Positions 9,247 to 18,166 of a stretch of 64,000 nucleotides of DNA are shown piece by piece. Location of the stretch: contig NC_021658.1 of NCBI RefSeq assembly GCF_000418325.1, forward strand, positions 6,772,001-6,836,000, in the 5' to 3' direction. The stretch comes from Sorangium cellulosum So0157-2 (lineage in GTDB: Bacteria; Myxococcota_A; Polyangia; Polyangiales; Polyangiaceae). The notes below the pieces were generated by a model. It was not told where the DNA came from. It searched no databases and worked only from the letters and a program-made list of their open reading frames with translations. Every line of letters begins with the position of its first letter. Positions within the stretch are counted from its first letter, which is position 1. Both the position numbers and the translations under genes were made by a program.

Positions 9247-10146
9247 TCAGCCCTTCGAGGGCTTCGGCCCGAGCGGCCCCCCGTCGCCCGGCATCCGCGC
9301 GTAGACGCCGGGGTGCGAGGCGGCGAGCCACTGGTTCACGTGGCTCATCACGTGCGGGCGCTCGGTCCTGAGCTGCAGGTAGCGCTGGCCGCGGGGGACG
9401 AGCACCTGCTCGGTCACGTTGCCGCCGAGCTGCTCGGCCAGCACCCGCACGACCGGCTCCACGTCGAAGAACTTGCAGCTGAACAGATCGAAGAACGCCT
9501 CGTCGCTGTCGGGGAAGATGTGCAGCGTGATGTGCGACTCGGCGATCATCACCATCGCGCTGATCACCGGGACCCCGTCCTTCGTGGCGGTCTTCACCAC
9601 GAAGGGCCGCATGATCGGCGTCATCCCGATCTTCGCGGGCAGGTGATCGAAGATGTCGAAGAGCGCGTCGAGCGACGTGGGCCCGCGGTACGGGCTGAAC
9701 TGCAGGAAGAGGTGGGGCCCGAAGTCGGCCTCGGGGCTCACCACCTCGTGCCCCCGGCGCTCCTGGAGATCTCCGCCCTCGCCGCGATCGACCGTCTGCG
9801 TGAACACGCTGCGGCACGGCAGCGTCGTCTGGAGCATCATCTGGACGCGCTGGGGATCGAAGGCCCCGGGGTACACCAGATCCGCGAAGAAGCACTCGCG
9901 GAAGCTGAAGGTGTGGATCGTGAGGTGGCCCCCGAGCAGCAGCACGAAGGCGCTGATGCCGCAGTCCTCGGCCACGACCCCGTTGTAGTACGGCAGGATG
10001 AAGGGAGGCATCACCGGCTTGAGCCGGAGCACGCCGGGCACCTCCTCCAGAAGCTCCTGCGCCAGCTTCACGTCATCAAAACGGCTCCGGAAGCCGTGGA
10101 AGCCATCCATCGTGAAATGGGTGAGGTTCTTGCGCGCCTTATGCAT
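9247..10146 (-). CDS. Double-length S-adenosylmethionine decarboxylase (SpeD) family protein
   Basis: 299 aa, about twice the usual bacterial SpeD length, made of two homologous halves. The C-terminal half has MIAESHITLHIFPD and FFDLFSC: Ser204 (the pyruvoyl-forming residue), His205/His209 and Cys224 are all in place. The N-terminal half has the matching GGHLTIHTF strand, but Gly replaces the processing Ser and there is no Cys at the FADLVYP position. SpeD normally self-cleaves and decarboxylates AdoMet for spermidine synthesis; some SpeD homologues are reported to decarboxylate arginine or ornithine instead. No polyamine synthase gene is adjacent. AAGGGG lies 5 nt before the ATG. Confidence 0.82.
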   Translation of the reverse strand: MHKARKNLTHFTMDGFHGFRSRFDDVKLAQELLEEVPGVLRLKPVMPPFILPYYNGVVAEDCGISAFVLLLGGHLTIHTFSFRECFFADLVYPGAFDPQRVQMMLQTTLPCRSVFTQTVDRGEGGDLQERRGHEVVSPEADFGPHLFLQFSPYRGPTSLDALFDIFDHLPAKIGMTPIMRPFVVKTATKDGVPVISAMVMIAESHITLHIFPDSDEAFFDLFSCKFFDVEPVVRVLAEQLGGNVTEQVLVPRGQRYLQLRTERPHVMSHVNQWLAASHPGVYARMPGDGGPLGPKPSKG

Positions 10147-10903
10147 GTTGCCCCTTCGTCGACGAGTTGAGCGATGCTACTCCACACGGAGCAGGCGCGA
10201 TCGGAGAAATTTCGCGCGCCGCGTTCCGCCGCCCGCGCGCGTGTGCGCCACCCGATGATCAGGTGGGGAAGCAGGGCACAAACATGGCTATCGTGCGGCC
10301 ATGGCCGCGATCCGCTGCGGTTTCACGCATCGGCTCACCTCGCCGTGCACGATGAGCCCGCCGGGACGGCGCTCGGCACTGCAGCGCTCGCCCGCCGCCC
10401 GCGCCCCTCGGCGGCGGCCCTCGGCGGCGGCCCGCGCCCGCGGACGCCCAGCAGCCGCCAGCGAGGCTCGCGGGAAGAGAGGAGGCGCTTGACTTCAAAA
10501 AAAGTCTTTCATTTGGCTTCGAGATGCCGTGATGGATCGCGCAGAGACCATGAGGCGAATCGCCTCCTGGCCGCGCGACCGGCGGCGCTCATGTCGGTCA
10601 TGCAGCGCAGGAGTCGCGGGGACCGGACGACTCCCATGGGGAGCTCGGCGTCCGAGACGTGCCTGTCATCACGCGCTGCGACAGGCCAGCTGACCCAGGA
10701 GGAGGCCAACACCTCTCTCGGTTTCGGGATGCCGGCTCACTGAACGAGTTCACCCGGACAGCCCGGACGCCCTCGGAGCGCGGGTTGCGCCGGCGGAGGA
10801 AATCCACCCGCCGTGGATCACGGTGTCGAGGTGCGATAAAAATTGAAGCCCGGGTGTCATCCATCGTTGCCCGGCCGCGCGCAGGCGTAGAATCGCCGTA
10901 GCC
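10147..10903. other. Long intergenic region between divergent genes
   Basis: 757 bp between the divergent SpeD-like and cyclase genes, with no gene I can support. It has a locally A-rich patch at 10491-10516 (GACTTCAAAAAAAGTC, a 5-bp inverted repeat) and a 6-bp perfect dyad ATCCAC/GTGGAT at 10802-10818 shortly before an A-rich GATAAAAATT at about 10837. These may be promoter elements of the cyclase gene. Short ORFs here are poor. Confidence 0.5.
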
Positions 10904-13210
10904 ATGACCCGATCCCCCTCCGACAAGGACGCGAACAAAAAGGCACCGGTCAGCCCCGTGTCGTCGCGAGGGACCCCGCCGGAGACGATCCCGTCGCGCG
11001 GCAACACGAGCGGCAGCTACGTGCCGCCGGCGCCGCCCCCGGCGCGCAACAACAGCAGCTGCCTGCCGCCGGCGCCGGCGTCGAACCGCGGCGGCAGCAC
11101 CCTCCCGCCCCCGCAGCACCCGGCCGCCCCGGCGCGCGGCAGCCACTTCCCGACCGACGCGCGCGTGCGGCGCGATCGGCCGAGCGCCACGGGCGCGGTG
11201 CACGGCGGCCCCCCCTCGCCGGACGCGCGCTGGCGCGATCGGCCGCTCGGCCCGGCCGCGGCGCGCAGCGGCCACACCTTGCAGGATCCGTTCGATCGGT
11301 GGGACCCGCCGGAGGGGCCGCCCACCATGCCCGCGACCCAGCCGCCCGAGCCGCCGAGCTCGCGCGTGCCGGAGATGTCGCGCCACGAGGACGGGGGCCG
11401 CGGCCACGCGCCGGCCTCGTCGCCGGGCAGGCGCGTCACGCCCGCCGCGCCGCCCTCGCACCAGCAGCCCTCGCCCCAGCCGTCGGCCCGCCCGGCGGCG
11501 GCGCGCGAGCCGCAGCGGCTCCACGAGCCGCACGGCGGCGGGCACGACCCGTACACGCCCATCAACCAGATCCTCGGCTACACGCGGCTGCTCGTCGCGT
11601 CGCTCCAGGGCAAGGTCGCGCCCCAGCACATCGAGGACATCCGCAACATCGAGCTCGCCTCGCGAAAGCTGCTCGGCATCGTGCAGGCGATGGAGAACGG
11701 CGACGAGGACGCGCCCTCGAGCGTGAACGTCAACGTCGCCTCCCCGCGCGAGGAGCCCGCGGTCCACGCCGAGATCGAGGGCGGCGGGCGCGGCGCGATC
11801 CTCGTGGTCGACGACAGCCGGGGCAACCGCGACGTGCTCTGCCGCGTGCTGCAGAACAACGGCTACCGCGCCGTCGCCGCCGAGGACGGCCCGCGCGCGC
11901 TCGGGCTCGCCGCGCGCGAGCGCTTCGACGCCGTGCTGCTCGACGTGAACATGCCCGGCATCAGCGGCCTCGGCGTGCTCTCCGCCCTGCGCCAGAGCCG
12001 GTCGGCGGCGGAGCTGCCCGTGATCATGGTGACCACGCGGGGCGCGAGCGAGGACGTCGTCGAGTCGCTCAAGCTCGGCGCCAACGACCACGTGACGAAG
12101 CCCATCGACTTCGACATCCTGCTCGGGCGCCTCGACACGCAGCTCACGCTGAAGCGCTCGCGCGAGCAGCTGTCGCAGCTCGCCGCGGAGCTGTCGGTCA
12201 AGAGCGAGTTCATCCGCAAGACGTTCGGCCGCTACCTGAGCGACGACGTGGTGAACCGCCTGCTCTCCTCGCCCGAGGCCCAGCTCCTCGGCGGCGAGGA
12301 GCGCGAGGTCACCATCATGATGACCGACCTGCGCAGCTTCACCACGATGACCGAGAACATGCCGCCGGAGGTCGTGATGCGCCTCCTGAACGGCTACCTC
12401 GGCGAGATGGCGCGCATCATCATCGCGCGCGGCGGCACGATCATCGAGTTCATCGGCGACGCGATCCTCGCGCTCTTCGGCGCGCCGTTCGCCACGGGCG
12501 ACGACACCCGCCGGGCGGTCGCGTGCGCGCTCGAGATGCAGATCGCGATGGACGCGGTGAACGAGAAGAACAGCGCGGAGGGGCTGCCCACGCTCCAGAT
12601 GGGCATCGCGCTCAACACCGGCCCGGTGGTCGTCGGCAACATCGGCTCCGAGGCGCGCACGAAATACGGCGTGGTCGGCTCGCAGGTGAACCTGACGTCC
12701 CGCATCGAGTCGTGCACGGTGGGCCGCCAGATCCTCATCGCGGACACCACGCGCCGGTCCGCCGGCGCCGGCCTCCTGCTCGGCCAGAGCCACGCGCTGG
12801 CCGTCAAGGGGTTCTCGCACCGCGTGCTGGTCCACGAGCTCCTCGGCCTCGACAACCCCGAGCGGCTCTACCTGCCCGAGCGGCGCGTCGAGATCCTCGC
12901 GCTCTCGTCGCCGCTGCCGGTCGTGTGCGCGCGCCTCGCCGGCAAGCGCGTCGAGGGCGAGCCGCAGTCCGCCTTCATCCTCGGGCTCTCCCCCTTCGGC
13001 GCCGTGCTGCGGCTGCACCCGCGGCCCGCGCCGTTCACGAACCTCCAGCTCCACCCGTCCGTCGCGCTCGCCGAGCAGCTCGGCGGCGAGCTGCACGCGA
13101 AGGTGATCGAGCTCGACCCGCGCGCCGAGGACGTGGTGCGCATCCACTTCACGTCGTCGCCGCCGGGGCTCGCCGCGCTCGTGCAGGAGCTCCACCGCGC
13201 CGAGGCGTAG
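10904..13210 (+). CDS. Response regulator receiver - class III nucleotidyl cyclase fusion with PilZ-like C-terminus
   Basis: 768 aa. Residues 1-200 are a low-complexity Pro/Ala/Ser linker; about 210-265 is a helical segment (PINQILGYTRLL) resembling a dimerisation helix; 296-415 is a receiver with DD at 302-303, phospho-acceptor Asp347 and KPID. The class III cyclase domain (about 465-650) has metal ligands Asp475 (MMTDLRSFT) and Asp519 (FIGDAILALFG), plus VNLTSR with the transition-state Arg region. The base-selecting positions are Glu515 and Gly589 rather than the Lys and Asp/Thr of adenylyl cyclases, which fits a guanylyl cyclase. The C-terminus (660-768) has a PilZ-like pattern (GLSPFGAVLRL, RIHFTSSP). 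Cytosolic, no TM helix. Confidence 0.88.
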   Translation: MTRSPSDKDANKKAPVSPVSSRGTPPETIPSRGNTSGSYVPPAPPPARNNSSCLPPAPASNRGGSTLPPPQHPAAPARGSHFPTDARVRRDRPSATGAVHGGPPSPDARWRDRPLGPAAARSGHTLQDPFDRWDPPEGPPTMPATQPPEPPSSRVPEMSRHEDGGRGHAPASSPGRRVTPAAPPSHQQPSPQPSARPAAAREPQRLHEPHGGGHDPYTPINQILGYTRLLVASLQGKVAPQHIEDIRNIELASRKLLGIVQAMENGDEDAPSSVNVNVASPREEPAVHAEIEGGGRGAILVVDDSRGNRDVLCRVLQNNGYRAVAAEDGPRALGLAARERFDAVLLDVNMPGISGLGVLSALRQSRSAAELPVIMVTTRGASEDVVESLKLGANDHVTKPIDFDILLGRLDTQLTLKRSREQLSQLAAELSVKSEFIRKTFGRYLSDDVVNRLLSSPEAQLLGGEEREVTIMMTDLRSFTTMTENMPPEVVMRLLNGYLGEMARIIIARGGTIIEFIGDAILALFGAPFATGDDTRRAVACALEMQIAMDAVNEKNSAEGLPTLQMGIALNTGPVVVGNIGSEARTKYGVVGSQVNLTSRIESCTVGRQILIADTTRRSAGAGLLLGQSHALAVKGFSHRVLVHELLGLDNPERLYLPERRVEILALSSPLPVVCARLAGKRVEGEPQSAFILGLSPFGAVLRLHPRPAPFTNLQLHPSVALAEQLGGELHAKVIELDPRAEDVVRIHFTSSPPGLAALVQELHRAEA

Positions 13211-13239
13211 CCTCCCCTCCCCCGAAGGGCGCGGGGTCG

Positions 13240-13998
13240 CTAGGACTGCGGCGGCGCGGGGAGGCGGCGCGCGACGAGGAAGTACCCCAAGGGGAATTTC
13301 CTGCCGCTCCAGTGCGCGACCTTCCGGCCGGGCGACGACCGGGACCACGCGCTGACCACGCCCTGCGCCACGGCCGCGATCGGATTCCCCACCACGGGAA
13401 CGGCGGAGGCGCTCTTCGCGAAGACGTCGCACGCCACTTCCAAAAGCCCGCCGATCCGCTCCATGACCAGCACCTCGAACCCGGCCTGCTCCGCCAAACG
13501 ACGGTGCGCGAACTCGGTGTACCGGTAGTAGTCGTAAGGCTCGCCGTGCACCCAGTAGAAGAACGGCGTGTTCACGAAGGCGACGCCGCCGGGGCGCAGG
13601 ATCCGCGCCATCTCCGCCCAGAGCGACTCCGGGCGCGCGATGTGCTCGAGCACGTCGGACAGGATCAGCGTGTCGAGGGAGGCATCCGCCAGCGGCAGCG
13701 CGCCGTTCAGATCGCACTCGAAGTCGAGGTGCGGCGTCTCGAACGCTGAATTGCTCCAGTCCACGCAGATCACGGACGAGACATGGCTCCGGTAGGCCCC
13801 GTACAGCGGCACCGTCCCGCAACCGAGGTCCGCCGCGGCCCCGTGCGCGTACCGGGGAAGGTACTCGTCGTAGAGCCTCGCGATGCAGTCACCGGTCAGG
13901 CGGGAGCCCATGATGACTTCTCGCAGGTCGGTCGACGCGCGCAGCCTGCCGCCCCGCCGGACGTACTTCGTCTCTCGCCATGCCGCTTCGTTCTTCAT
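13240..13998 (-). CDS. Class I SAM-dependent methyltransferase (type 11)
   Basis: 252 aa. Motif I is AAADLGCGTVPLYG, motif II VICVDWSNS, then LPLADASLDTLILSDVLEHI and the post-motif ARILRPGGVAFVNTPFF. The C-terminal part, with FYWVHGEPYDYYRYTE, resembles methyltransferases linked to polysaccharide or lipid biosynthesis, but the substrate is not evident. It converges on the cyclase gene with a 29 bp gap. AGG lies a few nt before the ATG. Confidence 0.85.
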   Translation of the reverse strand: MKNEAAWRETKYVRRGGRLRASTDLREVIMGSRLTGDCIARLYDEYLPRYAHGAAADLGCGTVPLYGAYRSHVSSVICVDWSNSAFETPHLDFECDLNGALPLADASLDTLILSDVLEHIARPESLWAEMARILRPGGVAFVNTPFFYWVHGEPYDYYRYTEFAHRRLAEQAGFEVLVMERIGGLLEVACDVFAKSASAVPVVGNPIAAVAQGVVSAWSRSSPGRKVAHWSGRKFPLGYFLVARRLPAPPQS

Positions 13999-14287
13999 GG
14001 CCCTGCTTATCCGACGGGCCCTCCGGCGCCGTCAACCGGAAGGCATCCGGAGCGCCGCGACGACGAGGCGGCCGCGCCCTCTCCGACGCCGCGATCCACG
14101 CCGACGGCGGTGGACGAGTCGACGAGATCGCGCGCGACGACGACCCCATGTTCCTCGCGCGCGGCGCCTTCGCCGGCAGACGCGGCGGCGCGCGGCGTTG
14201 CTTCGGGTGCGCGCCTCGCCTACGCTCCGCCTCGCAGCGCAGCGCGATTCCGTCACGCCGCCAACCACACCGAGGTAGCCGACGCAC

Positions 14288-15118
14288 ATGCGTTCCCTGA
14301 CCATCGCGGGCCCTGCGGGCGCGCTCCACGTCGTCGATCATCCCGCCGCGGGCGCCCATTCGGCGGGCGCGGATCCCGCGCTCGAGGCGCTGCCGGTCGT
14401 GCTCGTGCACGGGATGGTCGCCCACGCCGGCTTCTGGGAGGCGCCGCTCGCGCATGCCTCTGGCCGGCGCCGCGCCGTGGCCGTCGATCTCCGGGGGCAC
14501 GGCGCGTCCGAGCCCCCCGCCGACGCGGACTACGCTCCCTCCGCGTGCGCGGCCGACGTGCTCGCGGTCCTCGACGCCCTGGCGCTCCCCCGCGTGGCGC
14601 TCGTCGGCCACAGCTACGGCGCGCTCGCGGCGCTCGCCGCCGCGGCCGCCCATCCGGAGCGGGTCGCGCGCCTCGTGCTCGCGGACCCGCCCCGCGACTT
14701 CTCGCAGGTCCCGGCGGCCGGCAAGGCGCAGCATCTCGCGCCTTACATCGCCGCGCTCGAGGCGGACGGCTGGCGGGACACCGCGGTGGCCACCTTCAAC
14801 GAGGCGCTCGCGGGCGGCGCGCCCGCGACGCGGGAGACGGTGCTCTCGCGCGCCGCCGTCGTGCCGCACGACCAGATGCTCGGCATGTCCCGCCACCTGC
14901 TCGAGTTCGAGGCCGCGAGCGCGCTGGACCGCTACCTCGCGGCGCCGGGCGCCCGCGCCCACGCCATCCTCGCCCCGTCGAACGCGTGGCCGCTGAGCCT
15001 GCATGTGCTGCGGCCCGCGCTGACGTCCGTCGTGCTGCCGGGGACCAGCCACTGGCTGATGCTCGACGCTCCGTCCGCGTTCGCCGCGGCGCTCGAGGCC
15101 TGGCTCGACGCCCCCTGA
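14288..15118 (+). CDS. Alpha/beta-fold hydrolase
   Basis: 276 aa. The oxyanion strand is VVLVHGMVAHAGFW, the next strand AVAVDLRGHGASEPP, and the nucleophile elbow VGHSYGAL gives Ser109. The catalytic His is probably His255 in GTSHWLML. No signal peptide, so it is likely cytosolic. The pattern fits an esterase or haloperoxidase-like hydrolase; the substrate is unknown. The following methyltransferase begins 49 bp later on the same strand. Confidence 0.86.
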   Translation: MRSLTIAGPAGALHVVDHPAAGAHSAGADPALEALPVVLVHGMVAHAGFWEAPLAHASGRRRAVAVDLRGHGASEPPADADYAPSACAADVLAVLDALALPRVALVGHSYGALAALAAAAAHPERVARLVLADPPRDFSQVPAAGKAQHLAPYIAALEADGWRDTAVATFNEALAGGAPATRETVLSRAAVVPHDQMLGMSRHLLEFEAASALDRYLAAPGARAHAILAPSNAWPLSLHVLRPALTSVVLPGTSHWLMLDAPSAFAAALEAWLDAP

Positions 15119-15167
15119 CGTGGCCCACCGCCTTTGCGGGGCGGCCCGCCCGGCGCACACTGCCGCC

Positions 15168-15788
15168 ATGCGCGACGACGACCTCTCCCGGCTCACCGCG
15201 AGGACCCTCGGTCACTACGACGATCACGCCCTGTCGTTCTTGGAGGGCACGCGGGATCACGACGTCTCGCAGAACCGCGCGGCGCTGCTCGCGGCGCTGG
15301 AGGGGGCGGGCCCGTTCACGATCCTCGATCTCGGCTGCGGCCCCGGGCGCGACCTCGCGGCGTTCCGCGCCGCGGGGCACATCCCGGTCGGGCTCGACGG
15401 GTCGGCGCGCTTCGTCGAGATGGCGCGGCAGCACGCGGGGTGCGAGGTGCTCCACCAGGATTTCTTGCGCCTCGATCTCGGGGCCGAGCGCTTCGACGGG
15501 ATCTTCGCCAACGCGTCGCTGTTCCACGTGCCGAGCCGCGAGCTGCCGCGCGTGCTCCGCGAGCTCCACGCCGCGCTCCGGCCGCGCGGCGTGCTCTTCA
15601 GCTCGAACCCGCGCGGCGACGATCGCGAGGGGTGGTCGGGCGACCGCTACGGCTGCTATTGGTCGCTCGAGCGGTGGCGGGAGCACGTGAGCGCCGCCGG
15701 GTTCGAGGAGATCGAGCATTACTACCGCCCCGCGGGCCGGCCGCGCGAGCAGCAGCCGTGGCTGGCGACGGTGTGGCGCAAACGCTGA
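15168..15788 (+). CDS. Class I SAM-dependent methyltransferase
   Basis: 206 aa from the ATG at 15168; an in-frame upstream start at 15120 would add a poor 16-residue leader inside the spacer. Motif I is ILDLGCGPGRDLAAF, motif II VGLDGSARFVEMA, then DGIFANASLFHVP and LRPRGVLFSSNPRG. It resembles small methyltransferases acting on low-molecular-weight substrates. It probably shares a transcript with the preceding hydrolase. Confidence 0.85.
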   Translation: MRDDDLSRLTARTLGHYDDHALSFLEGTRDHDVSQNRAALLAALEGAGPFTILDLGCGPGRDLAAFRAAGHIPVGLDGSARFVEMARQHAGCEVLHQDFLRLDLGAERFDGIFANASLFHVPSRELPRVLRELHAALRPRGVLFSSNPRGDDREGWSGDRYGCYWSLERWREHVSAAGFEEIEHYYRPAGRPREQQPWLATVWRKR

Positions 15789-16238
15789 GCGGCGGCCGCT
15801 GCGGCCGGCCCCCTGGCGCCGGCCCAGGGCGCCGGGCGGCCGGAACATGACGGTGCGCCCCGGTCGCATGCGCGCGGGCTTCGTCGGGCGCGACCTCGCC
15901 GAGACGACCACCCCGACGTCGCCGCCGAGCTCCGAGCGGATCGACGCCTCGCCGCGGACGGCGCACCGGCGCCTCCGGTCGCGACGGCTCGGGCGCGCTC
16001 CTGCTCGCGACGAACCGCCCTCCCCCGCATGAGCAAGCTTGTTCGAGACGCATGAGAGCCGCCCTCTCCACCCGTCAGGTGAGGAGGCCAAACACGATTG
16101 CCGGCCTGACAGGCGATGATAGATTTTGACACCCGAGGCCGCTCGGGGAGAAGAAACGCCGTCGAGCATGCCGCGGTCCATCAGCCGCCCGAGGGCTCCG
16201 GTGGAGACGTCCTCGATGGCTTCCACGAAGGATGGGCC
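15789..16238. other. Upstream region of the dioxygenase-lipoxygenase operon
   Basis: 450 bp without a supported gene. An in-frame ATG at 16116 would extend the dioxygenase by 41 residues, but that leader does not resemble the family and has no ribosome-binding site. A hairpin CCCGAG-GCCG-CTCGGG lies at 16132-16147, in the probable leader. An imperfect dyad ATTGCC/GGCGAT flanks about 16096-16116. Confidence 0.5.
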
Positions 16239-18119
16239 ATGCGTAAAATCCCTGCGCGTATCCTGGAGATCGCGTTCGACGCGATCAACCTCGTCGTCCC
16301 ATGGCACAGGCTCCCTGCGCAGATCGGCGTGTTCAACCTGCTCTCGTTCCGCAATGTCCTGAGACAGAAGAACCTCGTCGACACGAGGGAGATCCCGTCG
16401 AACGGCGCGGCGACCGCGCCGCCGTGCTTCCGCCCCGAGGTGCTGTATCAGCGCACCGCGGACGGGTCGTTCAACGATCTCGGCGACCCGGACATGGGCC
16501 GCGCCAAGACGCGGTTCGGACGCAACGTACCACTGCGCAACACGGAGCCCGAGCCCGAGCCACGCCTCCTGGAGCCGAGCCCGCGGCTCGTCAGCACTCG
16601 CCTGCTCGCCCGCCGGCAGTTCGTCCCGGCGACGTCGCTGAACCTCCTCGCGGCGGCGTGGATCCAGTTCATGACGCGCGACTGGTTCAACCACGGCTCG
16701 CCCGTGGAGGGCAACGAGTTCCGGGTGCCGCTCGACAGGGAGCGCGGGGACGACTGGCCCGAGGACCCGATGATGATCCGCCGCACCCCGGCCGACCCCA
16801 CGCGCGTCCCTGGGGGCGGCGACGGGCCCCCGACGTACGTCAACTACGCATCGCACTGGTGGGACGGCTCGCTGATCTACGGCAGCAGCCCGGAAGAGCT
16901 CGAGTCCGTGCGCGACGAGGATCGGCAGGGGTCGGGCAGAGGCAAGCTGAAGATGATGCGGTTCGACGGGCAGCAGGTGGGCTTCATCTCGCCGGCCACG
17001 AGGACGCAGGCCGACGTCTCGAACGCGTGGTGGGTCGGGCTCACCCTCATCCATACGCTGTTCGTGAAGGAGCACAACGCCATCGTGGACCGGCTCCGCC
17101 AGAGCTACCCGGACTGGGACGGAGACCGCCTGTTCCACACCGCGCGGCTGATCAACACGGCGCTGCTGGCGAAGATCCACACCGTCGAGTGGACGACGGC
17201 GATCCTCGGGCACCCGGCGCTGCAGATCGCCATGAACGCGAACTGGTGGGGGCTCGCGACCGAGCGGATCACGCGCGTGGTCGGGCGGCTCAGCGGCAGC
17301 GAGGTGCTGAGCGGCATCCCCGGCTCCAAGCCGGAGCACCACGCGGCGCCCTACGCGATGACCGAGGAGTTCGTCGCCGTCTATCGCATGCACTCGCTCA
17401 TGCCCGAGGAGATCCGGCTCGCGCGCGTCGCCGACGGCACGTTCGCGCGGAGCGTGACGATCCCCGAGGTCTCGGGGCGCCGGACGGGGGACGCCGTCAA
17501 GGGCGGGCTGTCGCTCGCGGACCTGCTCTATTCCTTCGGGATCGCCCACCCCGGCGCCATGGTCCTGCACAACTACCCGAGCTTCCTCCGCAACCTGGAG
17601 CGAGACGACGGCACCCGCATCGATCTTGCGGCGATCGACGTCATGCGCGACCGCGAGCGCGGCGTCCCCCGGTACAACGAGTTCCGCGCGCTCCTGCACC
17701 TCGGTCCGGTCGACTCCTTCGAGGCCATGACGAGCAACAAGGAGTGGGCCCGCGAGCTCCGCGAGGTCTACGGCGACGTGAGCCGGGTCGATCTGATGAC
17801 GGGCATGCTCTCGGAGGATCTGCCGGCGGGCTTCGGGTTCAGCGACACCGCGTTCCGCATCTTCATCCTCATGGCGTCCCGGCGCATCAAGAGCGACCGG
17901 TTCCTCACCACGGATTTCAACAGCAGGATCTACACCCCCGAAGGGATGGCCTGGCTCAACGACAGTGACATGTCGAGCGTCCTGCTGCGCCATCATCCGG
18001 AGCTCACGCCCGCCCTCCGCGGCGTCAAGAACGCCTTCGCTCCATGGTCGCGGCTCGACGGGCGCCCGGGGCGGTGCGCCGCCTCCCAGGAACAGCCCCC
18101 GTCCAAGCGGCGCGCGTGA
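16239..18119 (+). CDS. Fatty acid alpha-dioxygenase homologue (heme peroxidase superfamily)
   Basis: 626 aa, close to the 639 aa of plant alpha-DOX1, and colinear with it. The N-terminal part has VPWHRLP; NWWGLATERITR follows TLIHTLFVKEHNA and the proximal region VYRMHSLMP with catalytic Tyr382 and heme-ligand His385. The later blocks IDLAALDVMRDRERGVPRYNEFR and FSDTAFRIFILMASRR are also conserved. The family adds O2 to the alpha carbon of fatty acids, giving 2-hydroperoxides. The distal heme His of plant alpha-DOX (MIHDW) is replaced by Arg147 in FMTRDW, so the usual peroxide activation may be altered. AAGGA 7 nt upstream supports the ATG at 16239. The lipoxygenase gene follows after 47 bp. 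Confidence 0.85.
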   Translation: MRKIPARILEIAFDAINLVVPWHRLPAQIGVFNLLSFRNVLRQKNLVDTREIPSNGAATAPPCFRPEVLYQRTADGSFNDLGDPDMGRAKTRFGRNVPLRNTEPEPEPRLLEPSPRLVSTRLLARRQFVPATSLNLLAAAWIQFMTRDWFNHGSPVEGNEFRVPLDRERGDDWPEDPMMIRRTPADPTRVPGGGDGPPTYVNYASHWWDGSLIYGSSPEELESVRDEDRQGSGRGKLKMMRFDGQQVGFISPATRTQADVSNAWWVGLTLIHTLFVKEHNAIVDRLRQSYPDWDGDRLFHTARLINTALLAKIHTVEWTTAILGHPALQIAMNANWWGLATERITRVVGRLSGSEVLSGIPGSKPEHHAAPYAMTEEFVAVYRMHSLMPEEIRLARVADGTFARSVTIPEVSGRRTGDAVKGGLSLADLLYSFGIAHPGAMVLHNYPSFLRNLERDDGTRIDLAAIDVMRDRERGVPRYNEFRALLHLGPVDSFEAMTSNKEWARELREVYGDVSRVDLMTGMLSEDLPAGFGFSDTAFRIFILMASRRIKSDRFLTTDFNSRIYTPEGMAWLNDSDMSSVLLRHHPELTPALRGVKNAFAPWSRLDGRPGRCAASQEQPPSKRRA

Positions 18120-18166
18120 GCCCGGGGCGCCGCGCCATCATCAACCCGATCCCAAGAGGCAGAGCA

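Noticed and set aside
10489..10516. TTGACT-like promoter before an A-rich patch
   Set aside because: No -10 hexamer at a suitable distance; listed only as a sequence feature of the spacer.
10174..10743. Possible 189-codon gene between the SpeD-like and cyclase genes
   Set aside because: No ribosome-binding site, unusual composition and no motif; the region fits a divergent regulatory spacer better.
16116..16238. Extended start for the alpha-dioxygenase gene
   Set aside because: The extra 41 residues do not resemble the family, while AAGGA precedes the ATG at 16239 and homology begins right there.
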